Notes: generated from the letters alone by a model not told the origin. Shown: positions 18,214 through 27,848, numbered from the stretch's first letter. The stretch is 64,000 bases of DNA from UBA5109 sp963975155 (GCA_963975155.1 CAXBFG010000004.1:260195-324194); one strand, 5' to 3'. Translations and numbers: made by a program.

Positions 18214-18540
18214 AAATACAAGTTACCCCTCAAATATCCTAAAGCAGACTTCGGAAAAAAAGGGATTAAACCATAAAATCTATTCGAGGTGAGTTTTGTT
18301 TAAAAAGAAGGCATCCCAATCTACTGCTAATACCGGGACTAAGCTGTGGATTCATGGCAATACAGAGTTGATTTAAGATTGTCAGGTAAACGATAATCGC
18401 TCTGGTTTAACTTACAAAATACTGCTAGATTCCTGTACAAGTCCTAGCATTGCAGGAATGGAAATAGAAATATAGCAACAGCAATAAAAAACCAAGAAGT
18501 CATTCAAGTCGATAATAATTAAAATACCAAGGGGCAGGAA
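18214..18540. other. Intergenic region, divergent promoters expected
   Basis: About 330 bases between the divergent MmgE/PrpD operon and the PCu(A)C-like gene. It must carry promoters in both directions; I see no clear palindrome, riboswitch or coding sequence. No regulator gene for the operon is adjacent. Confidence 0.35.
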
Positions 18541-19059
18541 ATGAACTTATCCATCAAAAAAATAAGCCAGATAATACTGAGCATCTCAATAAGCATGCTG
18601 TTCTTACAAACGATGGCACGTGCAGAATCACTCATCATTCCGGGGTTTATGGGTATCGAAAGCTCATATATCGAAGCATCGGATTCAAATTCAGCTAATG
18701 CCTATTTCACGGTGGTCAACCTGCATTATGAACCGCTTTTGATTCTCGGGGTCAAGAGTGAACTTGTTGAGAATGTCACTTTTTATGATCACAACAACGA
18801 AGTGCTTGAATATATCGAAGTTCTGCCCGGTGAGCGTCTGGTCATGAGTCCAAATGGCATACATATCCAGTTAAATGCAGTTGACTCATCTATTGCGTCT
18901 ACAGCCGGTGAAGCCCTTGAATTGACACTGCATACCCGACGCGGACGAGAAGCCATGGAATTCGTTGAAGAGTTTTTTGATAACTCTTTGCGAGAAACCA
19001 AGGGCGGCGGAATTCCTAACGAAGAAGAATTTGTTTTACATGTTTCGGTGCGTAACTAG
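18541..19059 (+). CDS. Divergent PCu(A)C-like periplasmic protein
   Basis: A 172-residue exported protein with a signal peptide (about 1-28). The core follows the PCu(A)C copper chaperone fold: ANAYFTVVNLHYEPLLILGV, then VENVTFYDH, then PGERLVMSPNGIHIQLNAVD and ALELTLHT. In true PCu(A)C proteins these segments carry the H(M)X10MX21HXM copper motif; here the first His and first Met positions appear to be Tyr and the last Met is Gln, leaving only the His of NGIHIQL. It is therefore probably not a normal Cu(I) carrier. A C-terminal extension of about 35 residues (EFFDNSLRETKGGG...) is not part of the family core. Single gene, convergent with the TIGR02647 gene. Confidence 0.65.
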   Translation: MNLSIKKISQIILSISISMLFLQTMARAESLIIPGFMGIESSYIEASDSNSANAYFTVVNLHYEPLLILGVKSELVENVTFYDHNNEVLEYIEVLPGERLVMSPNGIHIQLNAVDSSIASTAGEALELTLHTRRGREAMEFVEEFFDNSLRETKGGGIPNEEEFVLHVSVRN

Positions 19060-19108
19060 CCGACAGAAAGCCTTCTACGACCAGGCCGCTTCAATTGGGC
19101 CCTTGCAT

Positions 19109-19136
19109 GTTGAGCATTAATTTTTTAATGCTCAAC
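19109..19136. terminator. Hairpin between convergent genes
   Basis: Perfect 12-base-pair stem (arm GTTGAGCATTAA) with a TTTT loop, located between two convergent genes and overlapping the stop codon of the minus-strand TIGR02647 gene. No extended T-tract follows on either strand. A bidirectional end signal or RNA-stabilising structure is likely. Confidence 0.45.
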
Positions 19137-19367
19137 AAACTTTAACAGATTAATCAGGGCATGAGCATGTTCAGCCGCCTCAATGCCCTGATTGGTTAAA
19201 TAACCACCATCAACCTGAGTTGTGATACCTTTTTCAAATAAGCGAGCTGCTGCCTGCACTTTTTCGTCACCAGCGTTACGATGTATCTTTATCCCTTCCT
19301 GTACGCTGTCCAGATTAAACATACTCAATAAATTCATTTCTTCTATTAATTCCGGTCTGATTGCCAT
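19125..19367 (-). CDS. TIGR02647 family conserved small protein
   Basis: An 80-residue cytoplasmic protein of unknown function. The ATG at 19367 has GAGG/AAGAGA upstream and begins MAIRPELIEEMNLLSMFNLD, which matches the usual start of the TIGR02647 family; the longer open frame to 19481 overlaps the preceding gene and is rejected. The remainder (QEGIKIHRNAGDEKVQAAAR, GITTQVDGGYLTNQGIEAAEHA) has the look of a winged-helix wing with its YLT turn. The family is found in Pseudomonas and relatives. It is 49 bases beyond the haem/propeller lipoprotein gene on the same strand. Confidence 0.82.
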   Translation of the reverse strand: MAIRPELIEEMNLLSMFNLDSVQEGIKIHRNAGDEKVQAAARLFEKGITTQVDGGYLTNQGIEAAEHAHALINLLKFVEH

Positions 19368-19416
19368 TCTCTTAACCTCATTTACTGCATGATTTAGTTT
19401 ATTCCCGAACGCCGGA

Positions 19417-21543
19417 TCATTCTGCCAATGGATCGGGCCTGATCTGGAAATGTACGACGAGAGGTTTAGAGCCGACCCCATCCTCTTTCAGCCAGGGAGT
19501 TCTGTCACCACTGGTAGCCCATATCCCACGCCCTTTCCAGCCTGCTTCAGGGTCATCGATACGCCCCTCCATACCTTTGGCATAAAAGCCCAGGGGATAG
19601 GGTAGATTCAAAGTAACAAATTCATCATCCACCAAAGCATGAATACCATCATAGAGATTAGCCGTTAATATAGGCACATTATCTCCCAGGCCCAGGGTAT
19701 TATGCTGATCAACCCAGGTATAGTAACTGGATTCTATGCTTTCTTCCGGACGATCTTCAAAGCCTGGCCCAGGCGCACGATGAAAGGTCCAGCCTTCATC
19801 ACAATGCGCGCCGGTTGCCTGCGGCCCATTCAAGGGAGCCTGGCAAAGACTTCTGTCAAATTCGCCCAGATGGCCACTGGCCAGTGAAACCCAGATCACA
19901 CCATTGCGGTCTATGTCCGCACCTCTGACACCATAGCCTGGCAAGGGTACTGTATAAACCTCTGTTAATTGCGTCTGAGGGTCAAAACGGCTTATTGAGC
20001 CGGGATAGCCAAAGGCATTGGAGCCCCAGACCGAACCATCAACCGGATTGGGCATGACCGCGTAAAAACCCTGCGGGAAACGCAGATCTTTTGCCGGATC
20101 AAGTGGCTGACCGGGCTCTACCCATTCATCTCGTACACCATTGCCATTGGTATCGATGATAAAGGGAGACCAGCCGATAGCAACCTCGGCATCGCCGGTT
20201 TCATCAAATAGCCTTGTATTTAACCAGCCGACAACAGGCCCTCCCCCACTGGTCCATAGAGTATTGTTCTCATCTTCGGCAAACTGCAGGTGGTGCGTGC
20301 CAAAGCAGGTGTCCACAAAGGTATATTCCCCGCTATCAGGCTCATAAACGGCCAGCTGCCTGCCCGATCTGCTGGTTGGAAACACCTGGGCCGAGGGATG
20401 GGTTGAGCCCTCCATACACCAGTCAGGATTCTGATCCGCCCTGATGCGGGCAGTAAACCAGACCCTGCCAGTCGCATCCAGCATGGGGTTATGTGAATTG
20501 GCCTTGCTGTTCCAGATCCGCTCATCCCCCCAATAGGCTGACGGCATCACAACCGGATCTTCGAAAGTGCTGGGAGTATCTGCATCCCTTACCGGTGCGA
20601 AGAAGCTGCTGCTGGTATTGTTTTGCGGATCAAGAATCGGAAAAATATCAGTACTTAACTCAGGTGATCCGTACAGTTTGCCATAGCCATTTACCGTCGG
20701 ATCACGTCGGTCAGTGCCACTTAAATCATGTAAATAGGCCTCAGGTGTAGACCAGTCACGTACCGTAAGGACCACATTTCTGGCCAGACCACTCGGACGT
20801 TCCGGCTGGCTTGAGGGCAGTTCCCCCGCCGCCACACGATCTGTCCAGTCACTTAAATATTTATAGGGCAGACCCAGCAACTGACCGGCTGCGATGCCAA
20901 CCATATTCGTTCCGGCCTGACCCGATTGCATGCGTCTGATCCAGGCTTCATGCGAGCTCTCAAAGCCGGAAAATGCCGCTGGCAGGGTGCGCGTCGATAA
21001 CTGGCCTAGTTGATGACAACCAATACAGCCCATATTCTTGATCCACATCAGATAGTTGTTCATGCCGCCATTGATAGGCTCAAGTTCAGCCTCGCTTGGC
21101 AAATCAAGCATGGAATACCAGTAGGCGGCTGGATAAACTTGCGCAGCGGTGGCTGCATCCGGAGCCACGATTGCCCTCAAATCCAGCCGATCTCCGGGTC
21201 TTGCGGCCGTTTTGGCAGAATCCGCCAGACCATAGCCGCGGACCCATAGTTCATAGTCTGCATCTGGTAAGTCCGGAATCAAATAGCGACCAGCGTCATC
21301 ACTTACGACTATTTTGATAAAACGCGTAGCCAGATCGCCGGTTTCCGCAATGACCCAGACTCCTGCTTCCGGTCCCGCTTCACTGCTCACCATGCCAGTA
21401 ATCGTATTACCTGATTGTGTTGTTGAAGTATCGGAAACAGGTGTATTTGTTGCTGTGTCATTATTTTGGCCGCTACAAGCCGTTATCGATACAAACAGAA
21501 TTAAAACAAAGAAATTAGAAACAGTAGATTTGCATATATTCAT
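19417..21543 (-). CDS. Lipoprotein with carboxypeptidase-regulatory, haem c and beta-propeller domains
   Basis: A 708-residue envelope lipoprotein (signal ending ITAC at ~23). Domain order: a low-complexity Thr/Ser linker, a carboxypeptidase regulatory-like beta-sandwich (GNTITGMVSSEAGPEAGVWV ... GRYLIPDLPDADYELWVRGYG, about 45-110), a single haem-binding site CIGCH near residue 176 preceded by NYLMWIKNMG, then a propeller of lyase/NHL type (VWFTARIRADQNP, LWTSGGGPVVGW, DGSVWGSNAFGYPGSISRFDP, NGVIWVSLASGHLGEFDRS). This order is seen in unnamed proteobacterial proteins sometimes labelled virginiamycin B lyase-like, but the haem suggests a periplasmic redox or substrate-oxidising role. An AAGGAG precedes the ATG. 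Function unknown. Confidence 0.8.
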   Translation of the reverse strand: MNICKSTVSNFFVLILFVSITACSGQNNDTATNTPVSDTSTTQSGNTITGMVSSEAGPEAGVWVIAETGDLATRFIKIVVSDDAGRYLIPDLPDADYELWVRGYGLADSAKTAARPGDRLDLRAIVAPDAATAAQVYPAAYWYSMLDLPSEAELEPINGGMNNYLMWIKNMGCIGCHQLGQLSTRTLPAAFSGFESSHEAWIRRMQSGQAGTNMVGIAAGQLLGLPYKYLSDWTDRVAAGELPSSQPERPSGLARNVVLTVRDWSTPEAYLHDLSGTDRRDPTVNGYGKLYGSPELSTDIFPILDPQNNTSSSFFAPVRDADTPSTFEDPVVMPSAYWGDERIWNSKANSHNPMLDATGRVWFTARIRADQNPDWCMEGSTHPSAQVFPTSRSGRQLAVYEPDSGEYTFVDTCFGTHHLQFAEDENNTLWTSGGGPVVGWLNTRLFDETGDAEVAIGWSPFIIDTNGNGVRDEWVEPGQPLDPAKDLRFPQGFYAVMPNPVDGSVWGSNAFGYPGSISRFDPQTQLTEVYTVPLPGYGVRGADIDRNGVIWVSLASGHLGEFDRSLCQAPLNGPQATGAHCDEGWTFHRAPGPGFEDRPEESIESSYYTWVDQHNTLGLGDNVPILTANLYDGIHALVDDEFVTLNLPYPLGFYAKGMEGRIDDPEAGWKGRGIWATSGDRTPWLKEDGVGSKPLVVHFQIRPDPLAE

Positions 21544-21767
21544 GCCAGTGGCTCCTTGTAATTTATCTTATTAAGCCTGTCTTTAATGCTGATGCTAGTT
21601 TACGTGTAGAGCTTCATGGTGACAATCATGATAGAAATCCAAACCGGGGCGCTAGTTCAGGAATAGATCAATAAAATAAATGCATGATTAAAGTAGTCAA
21701 GTCAGTGCTGGCTTTATACTATAGACTCGGAAATTGACCACAATAATAAACACCGGATGAGCTTACT

Positions 21768-22310
21768 ATGTTCTTACAAAAATTATCTTACTTTTCTAGC
21801 TTCCTTCTTATAGGCGGAGTTTTGAGTCTGGCTTTGCCCGTTCAGGCACAGGATTCACATGGCACGCCTGAATTTAAATTTGAGACCCGGCTGGAATTTG
21901 TCGCCCGAGTTTATATCTCACCACGAATAGACGTGGGCGAAAGTAAACGCGGAGAACGTCGCGTTGTCCCCATCACCGGAGGCACTTTCGAAGGGCCTGA
22001 CATTCGTGGCGAGGTGCTTCCCGGTGGCGAAGATTGGCAACTGGTTCGCCCGGATGGCGTCACTGAGCTGTATGCGCGTTATCTGTTGCGCACCGATGAC
22101 GGCTATGTGATTCAGGTGATTAATCAGGTGCTCTCTTATACGCCTCCTGGCGGTGAAAACTACAGACGCTCTGTGATCGACCTTGAAGCCCCGCTTGATA
22201 GCCCTTACGACTACCTTAATAAGGCGATTTTCCTGGGTACTCTGGATAGTCCCAGCGTGCCAGCTGGTGAGGATCGTTATGTGGTTATTTCTGCCTATCG
22301 AGTGCTGTAG
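21768..22310 (+). CDS. Secreted DUF3237-family protein
   Basis: A 180-residue protein with a signal peptide ending near PVQAQ (~27). The mature part matches DUF3237: ETRLEFVARVYISPRIDVG, VVPITGGTFEGPDIRGEVLPGGEDWQLVRPDGVTELYARYLLRTDDG and ending FLGTLDSPSVPAGEDRYVVISAYRVL. DUF3237 proteins form small beta-barrels and are often found with catabolic enzymes; most are cytoplasmic, so a secreted member is somewhat unusual. It lies 60 bases upstream of the YdiJ-like dehydrogenase gene and is likely co-transcribed. Confidence 0.88.
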   Translation: MFLQKLSYFSSFLLIGGVLSLALPVQAQDSHGTPEFKFETRLEFVARVYISPRIDVGESKRGERRVVPITGGTFEGPDIRGEVLPGGEDWQLVRPDGVTELYARYLLRTDDGYVIQVINQVLSYTPPGGENYRRSVIDLEAPLDSPYDYLNKAIFLGTLDSPSVPAGEDRYVVISAYRVL

Positions 22311-22370
22311 CGCTTTGTACATCACACATGCAGCCCCTGCTTTCGCTTGCTGACCTATTGCTGATGATTC

Positions 22371-25256
22371 ATGACAACTAAAAACAACAGTTCACTGCAA
22401 CGCCGTCTGCGTCAGGAAATCCAGGGGGAAGTCCTGTTTGATGATTTTTCCCGCGGTCGCTATAGCACAGATGCCTCCATTTACCAGATTATGCCTGAAG
22501 GAATCGTTATCCCGGCAACTGAGCAGGATGTCGAAATAGCCGTGCAGATTGCTGCTGAAGAAGGGGTTCCTGTTCTGCCCCGTGGCAGTGGAACCTCACA
22601 GAATGGCCAGGCCATCGGTAAAGCCCTGTTAATTGATAGCACCCGGCACCTGAATAAACTGATTGATTTTAACAGGCAAGAAGCTACGGCTTGCGTACAG
22701 CCAGGCATGGTTCTTGATCAACTCAATCGTGCACTTAAAGCTGATGGTCTTTGGTACCCGGTTGATGTATCAACAGCCAATCGAGCTACTCTGGGAGGCA
22801 TGACCGGCAATAATAGCTGCGGTGCCCGCTCCATCCGCTATGGCAACATGGTGCACAATGTCAGATCAGTTGAAGCTTTGCTTGCAGATGGCAGTCGTGC
22901 CCACTTCAAAAAATTGACGGAAGACCCGGCCCTCGATGGTTCCTATGCTCAATTGGTTCAGCAGCTGCTTGCCCTCGGCAAGCGCGAAGCTGATGAAATC
23001 GCCAGTCGCTTCCCAGACCTGCTGAGACGCGTTGGCGGCTATAACATTGATGAACTGGTAAAAACCCAGCCCAACATGGCCAGCCTGCTGGTCGGCTCGG
23101 AAGGAACCCTGGCATTCTTTCAACGTATCCATCTGAATTTACAGCCGATTCCTGCCAACAAGGTACTGGGTGTATGTCACTTTCCTAGCTTCTATGAGGC
23201 GATGGACAGCACCCAACACATTGTCAAACTTAAGCCATCTGCAGTCGAACTGGTTGACCGGACCATGATTGATCTGGCACGGGAGATTCCCATCTATGCC
23301 CAGACTGTAAACCGCTTTGTACAGGGAGAACCCGAAGCGCTGCTGCTGGTCGAATTTGCCGGTGAAGATCGCAATGAACAATTAGCCAGCCTGAGACAAC
23401 TGGTCGAATTGATGGGTGACCTGGGCTTTCCAGATGCCGTTGTCGAAGCAACTGATGACGAGTTTCAAAATGCAATCTGGGAAGTCAGAAAATCCGGCCT
23501 GAATATCATGATGTCCATGAAGGGTGACGGTAAGCCGATATCGTTTATTGAAGATTGTGCTGTCAGGCTTGAAGATCTCGCCGAATATACCCGGCGTCTA
23601 ACCGACATTTTTCACAAATATGGGACAACCGGTACTTTCTATGCACATGCCTCGGTGGGTACTCTGCATGTACGCCCTGTACTGAATATGAAAGAAGAGA
23701 GTGGCGCTAGTAAAATGCGCGCCATTGCCGAAGAAACCATGGCCATGGTACGTGAATACAAAGGCTCTCATTCGGGTGAACATGGTGATGGTATTTCACG
23801 TTCGGAATTTCATGAGCCAATGTTCGGGCGTCGCATGGTTGATAATTTTGAAGAAGTAAAACGTTACTTTGACCCCACGGGTTTATTCAACCCTGGCAAA
23901 ATTGTTAATCCACATAAAATGGATGACCGCGAGATTATGCGTTTTGCTCCTGGCTATGCTCCGCTTAAAATCGCCAGCACGCTTGACTGGTCTGACTGGG
24001 GGGGCTTGGACCGTGCCACTGAAATGTGCAACAACAACGGGGCCTGCCGCAAGGCTAATGTCGGTACCATGTGCCCGTCCTATCGTGTCACCAAGGAAGA
24101 ACAGCACCTGACTCGGGGCAGGGCCAATACCCTGCGTCTGGCCATAACCGGCCAGCTTGGCGCTGACGCTTATACCTCCGAGGCCATGTATCAGACCATG
24201 GAACTCTGTGTCGGCTGTAAGGGTTGTAAACGCGAATGTCCGACGGGTGTTGATATGGCAAAAATGAAGACGGAATTTTTGCATCACTACCATCAAAAGC
24301 ATGGCTTATCACTACGCGATCGTCTGTTTGCCTATTTGCCCCGCTATGCCCATAAATTAAGAAAACTAAGCTGCCTGCTGAATTTGCGCGACCAGCTTCC
24401 GGGCATGGCAAAACTCTCCGAGTGGCTGCTGGGTATCAGCAGCAAACGGCCGTTGCCGCGCTGGAGACGCGATCAATTCAGTCACCAGAAGCAACAACCA
24501 AACATCAACAAGCAACGCGAAGTCGTGCTGCTGGTGGATACCTTTAACAGTTGCTTTGAAAGTGAAAATGCCTATGCAGCACTGAAAGTTTTACAAGCTG
24601 CGGGTTATCACGTCAGCTGCCCAGGCCCGGTCGACCAGGGCAGACCCTTATGTTGTGGACGTACTTTTTTCAGTAATGGCTTGTTAGACGAAGCCCGCAT
24701 AGAAGCCAAGCGCATGATTGAGACACTGCTGCCCTACGTGAGGCGGGGAGTTCCTATCGTCGGTCTGGAGCCATCCTGCCTGCTCACACTCCGAGATGAA
24801 TATCTGTCCCTGCTGCCCGGTAGCGAATCGAAACTGCTTTCTGAAAATGCCTTCTTGTTCGAAGAGTTTCTTGCCAAGGAACAGAATGCCGGCCAGCTCA
24901 AGCTGAATTTACAGGCCATAGATTTCAAAAAAGCCTTGTTACACGGGCATTGCCACCAAAAAGCGTTTGCCGTGATGTCGCCGGTGCAACAAATACTGGC
25001 ACTGGTGCCCGAACTTGAAGTCAGTACTATCGAGAGTTCCTGCTGCGGTATGGCAGGCTCCTTTGGCTATGAAAAAGAACATTATGATATTTCCATGCAG
25101 ATGGGAGCCTTGTCCTTATTTCCAGCCATTAACAGCGATCGGGGGGAGAGTTTGCTGATAGCCGACGGCACCAGTTGTCGCAGTCAGATTCAACAGGGTA
25201 CTGGCAGAGAAGCACTGCATGTAGCACGGGTACTGCAGATGGCACTGGCAGATTGA
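22371..25256 (+). CDS. YdiJ-like FAD/Fe-S 2-hydroxyacid dehydrogenase
   Basis: A 961-residue fusion of three modules. Residues ~1-530 are a VAO-type FAD domain (PRGSGTSQNGQAIG at 70-83, the GGMTGNNSCGARSIRYG block, and the C-terminal SGEHGDGISRSEFHEPMFG). Residues ~545-640 hold Fe-S cysteines: CNNNGAC...MCPSYR and CVGCKGCKRECP (about 612-623). The last ~250 residues carry two CCG motifs (PLCCGRTFF near 760 and SSCCGMAGSFGYE near 892), as in glycolate oxidase subunit GlcF. Such proteins oxidise D-2-hydroxyacids (D-lactate, D-2-hydroxyglutarate, glycolate) and pass electrons to the quinone pool. It ends 4 bases from the convergent GntP gene. Substrate unproved. Confidence 0.92.
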   Translation: MTTKNNSSLQRRLRQEIQGEVLFDDFSRGRYSTDASIYQIMPEGIVIPATEQDVEIAVQIAAEEGVPVLPRGSGTSQNGQAIGKALLIDSTRHLNKLIDFNRQEATACVQPGMVLDQLNRALKADGLWYPVDVSTANRATLGGMTGNNSCGARSIRYGNMVHNVRSVEALLADGSRAHFKKLTEDPALDGSYAQLVQQLLALGKREADEIASRFPDLLRRVGGYNIDELVKTQPNMASLLVGSEGTLAFFQRIHLNLQPIPANKVLGVCHFPSFYEAMDSTQHIVKLKPSAVELVDRTMIDLAREIPIYAQTVNRFVQGEPEALLLVEFAGEDRNEQLASLRQLVELMGDLGFPDAVVEATDDEFQNAIWEVRKSGLNIMMSMKGDGKPISFIEDCAVRLEDLAEYTRRLTDIFHKYGTTGTFYAHASVGTLHVRPVLNMKEESGASKMRAIAEETMAMVREYKGSHSGEHGDGISRSEFHEPMFGRRMVDNFEEVKRYFDPTGLFNPGKIVNPHKMDDREIMRFAPGYAPLKIASTLDWSDWGGLDRATEMCNNNGACRKANVGTMCPSYRVTKEEQHLTRGRANTLRLAITGQLGADAYTSEAMYQTMELCVGCKGCKRECPTGVDMAKMKTEFLHHYHQKHGLSLRDRLFAYLPRYAHKLRKLSCLLNLRDQLPGMAKLSEWLLGISSKRPLPRWRRDQFSHQKQQPNINKQREVVLLVDTFNSCFESENAYAALKVLQAAGYHVSCPGPVDQGRPLCCGRTFFSNGLLDEARIEAKRMIETLLPYVRRGVPIVGLEPSCLLTLRDEYLSLLPGSESKLLSENAFLFEEFLAKEQNAGQLKLNLQAIDFKKALLHGHCHQKAFAVMSPVQQILALVPELEVSTIESSCCGMAGSFGYEKEHYDISMQMGALSLFPAINSDRGESLLIADGTSCRSQIQQGTGREALHVARVLQMALAD

Positions 25257-25260
25257 ATTT

Positions 25261-26634
25261 CTATATCAATCGAAGTACCCACATCAGGCATACTGTCATA
25301 AATGACGCCAGCCCCCCAACCAGAGTGGCTCCGCCATAACTGAACACCGCATCCGGCACACTCAGTCTCGATAATGAAGTGCAGACCCAGAAATAACTGC
25401 TGTTTACATATTTGATGATCACCGATCCGCTGGCGCCGGCCAGCATGGCGGCTTCGGGAGATAAGTTTAAAATCCCCAGCATGGGGGCAACCAGAGACGC
25501 AGCGGTTATAACTCCGACTGTTGTTGAACCTGTGATCATGTTGCCAATAATACCGATAACAAAGGGCAGCATGATGGTCGGTAATCCGTAGTCGGTGAAA
25601 ATCGCAGCAATAAAATCCACTGCCGGTGTGCCGCGCAGAATTGCACTCAATGATCCGCCCAGGCCGGTAACTACAAGAATCATCGCGGATGTTTTCAGGG
25701 CTGCTTCAACCCATTTGTCCTTGGCATTATGTTTATCTTCGACATTTTTGATATTACGGTAGGCCAGCCAGACCCCAATTGATAAGGCCACCACCGGCCA
25801 GCCCAGATAAAGAAAAATAGTTCGCAATAGATGTCCTTCCGGGAGAAAAAGTGTAACCACACTTTGTGTGCCGATCAGCACAATCGGAATAACAATCGGC
25901 ATATAGGAACTCAGGGTGCTGGGTAATTCTGTGACCCCTTCAGCATCAAGATCTTCAATCGACACACCTTCAAACTCCTCACTGGCCATAGTCTTTATAC
26001 GTGGACCAGCCACATAGACGCCCCAGGCCCAGCTGGCAATTGAACCGACCAGACAGGCGATGCTGCCAAAAATTATTGTCTTACCAATATCCGCGTCGAC
26101 GATAGCCGCCGCTGCCAGAGGGCCTGGAGTCGGCGGCACGATGGCATGCGTCAACTGCAGTGCCCCAACCAGACCCGTCGACATGGTCGCTATGCCAACC
26201 CCCATGGTCTTGGCTGCAGAATGTACAAGGGGATTTAAAATCACATAGGCAACATCCGAGAAGATGGCCACGCCTATGACAAAACCCGTCAGGGTTAAGG
26301 CCAGTGGCATACGTTGACTGCCAATCAGGTTCACCATGGATCTGGTAATAACCTGAATCGCCCCGGTATGTTTTAAGGCTTCTGCGATGATGGAGCCAAG
26401 TACAATAACCACACCGATAGAACCCAGCGTATTACCAAAGCCGCTTTCGAAGGCATCGATAAAATTGTTTTGCTGAACGCCCGGTAAAATACCGAACAAC
26501 ATGATTGGAATCAGCAAGGCAAAGAACACATGCCATTTCCATTTAGCTATCAGAAACAGCAGTAGAAAGATGACAATTGCAAAGCCAATTAAAGAGACTG
26601 CAGCGCTGGTACTAACTGCTGAAGAAGCATCCAT
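25261..26634 (-). CDS. GntP-family organic acid:H+ symporter
   Basis: A 457-residue inner-membrane transporter with about 12 hydrophobic segments, of the GntP family (gluconate, glycerate and related hydroxyacids). Marks: FGNTLGSIGVVIVLGSIIAEALKHTGA (about 66-92), FSDVAYVILNPLVHSAAK, THAIVPPTPGPLAAAAI and the late GNMITGSTTVGVITAASLVAPML. AAGGA stands six bases before the ATG. It is 35 bases downstream of the aminotransferase gene, so the two form one unit. The partner suggests glycerate, glycolate or a related acid as cargo (inference). Confidence 0.92.
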   Translation of the reverse strand: MDASSAVSTSAAVSLIGFAIVIFLLLFLIAKWKWHVFFALLIPIMLFGILPGVQQNNFIDAFESGFGNTLGSIGVVIVLGSIIAEALKHTGAIQVITRSMVNLIGSQRMPLALTLTGFVIGVAIFSDVAYVILNPLVHSAAKTMGVGIATMSTGLVGALQLTHAIVPPTPGPLAAAAIVDADIGKTIIFGSIACLVGSIASWAWGVYVAGPRIKTMASEEFEGVSIEDLDAEGVTELPSTLSSYMPIVIPIVLIGTQSVVTLFLPEGHLLRTIFLYLGWPVVALSIGVWLAYRNIKNVEDKHNAKDKWVEAALKTSAMILVVTGLGGSLSAILRGTPAVDFIAAIFTDYGLPTIMLPFVIGIIGNMITGSTTVGVITAASLVAPMLGILNLSPEAAMLAGASGSVIIKYVNSSYFWVCTSLSRLSVPDAVFSYGGATLVGGLASFMTVCLMWVLRLI

Positions 26635-26669
26635 AGGGAATCCTTTTCTTATTATTATCTTGAGTAAGC

Positions 26670-27848
26670 TTATTGACTGGCCAGATACTCCAGCGCGGCA
26701 TTAATACCGCCTTTGTTATAAGGTATCCCGGCAAGACTTAAACCCATTTCAACTCCTCCCAGAGTACCCGCCAGACTTAGGTCATTGAAGTCGCCTATAT
26801 GGCCTATCCTGAAAATTTTGCCTTTGAGTTTACCGAGGCCGGTCCCCAGAGACATATTGAAACGCTCCAGAATAATACTCCGAAGCTTGTCCGCATCATG
26901 TCCCTCCGGGACCAGAACGGCGGTGGTTGAATTACAGAACTCCTCAGGATTGAGGCAAATATTGTCCAGTCCCCAGCCTGCTACCGCCCGGCGTGTAGCC
27001 TCAGCCAGACGTGCATGTCTGTTTAAAACATTTGCCAGCCCTTCTTTATGCAGCAAGGATAAAGCCTCCTGTAAGCCGTAGAGCAGGTTGGTAGCCGGTG
27101 TATAGGGATAATAGCCCTTCTCATTAAAGCTAAGCATGGCATCCCAGCGCCAATAGGAATGAAAGGAGCCGGATTGTTCAGAGGCAGCCAGCGCTTTTTT
27201 GCTAACGGCATTAAAACTCAGACCCGGCGGCAGCATCAGCCCCTTCTGAGAGGCACTGATAGTGACATCCACTTGCCATGCATCATGTTTAAATTCGGTA
27301 CAACCGAGCGAAGACACCGCATCCACCATAAATAAAGCCGGATGTCCTGCCGCATCAATAGCCTGTCGCACCAGGTCTATGCGACTGGTTACACCGGTGG
27401 ATGTTTCTGTGTGGACGGCTAACACGGCTTTAATACTATGTTTCTGGTCCGCTCGCAGTGCCTCTTCAACCTTGGTGGGGTCCACGCCATGACGCCAGTC
27501 ACCCGGCAACCAGAGAATTTCCAGTCCCAATTTGCTGGCGACTTCTTTCCATAAAGTCGCGAAATGTCCCGTTTCACAGGCAAGCACCTTGTCACCAGGA
27601 GAGAGCGCATTTAGCAGTGCAGCTTCCCATGCGCCGGTGCCTGATGAAGGATAAATAAAGATGGGCGACTCAGTATTGAACAGTGTTTTCATCTGCTCGA
27701 GTATGCTGAAAGTTAACTCGGGAAATTCCGGGCCACGATGGTCTATAACCGGACGCGCCATTGCGCGTAATACACTATCCGGAACATTTGATGGTCCGGG
27801 AATCTGAAGAAAATGCCTGCCAGGCTGGAAAGAATTTGTACTCATCAC
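26670..27848 (-). CDS. Alanine/serine--glyoxylate aminotransferase family protein
   Basis: A 392-residue class V PLP aminotransferase. It starts with the family hallmark HFLQIPGPSNVPDSVLRAM (about 12-30) and RPVIDHRGPEF, has the PLP-binding Asp in FMVDAVSSLGC (Asp 176) and the Schiff-base Lys in ISASQKGLMLPPG (Lys 202), and ends with the small domain block FRIGHIGDFNDLSLAGTLGGVEMGL. Length is standard. It transfers an amino group from alanine or serine to glyoxylate, giving glycine. Operon with GntP; the convergent YdiJ-like dehydrogenase could make the glyoxylate. Confidence 0.93.
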   Translation of the reverse strand: MMSTNSFQPGRHFLQIPGPSNVPDSVLRAMARPVIDHRGPEFPELTFSILEQMKTLFNTESPIFIYPSSGTGAWEAALLNALSPGDKVLACETGHFATLWKEVASKLGLEILWLPGDWRHGVDPTKVEEALRADQKHSIKAVLAVHTETSTGVTSRIDLVRQAIDAAGHPALFMVDAVSSLGCTEFKHDAWQVDVTISASQKGLMLPPGLSFNAVSKKALAASEQSGSFHSYWRWDAMLSFNEKGYYPYTPATNLLYGLQEALSLLHKEGLANVLNRHARLAEATRRAVAGWGLDNICLNPEEFCNSTTAVLVPEGHDADKLRSIILERFNMSLGTGLGKLKGKIFRIGHIGDFNDLSLAGTLGGVEMGLSLAGIPYNKGGINAALEYLASQ

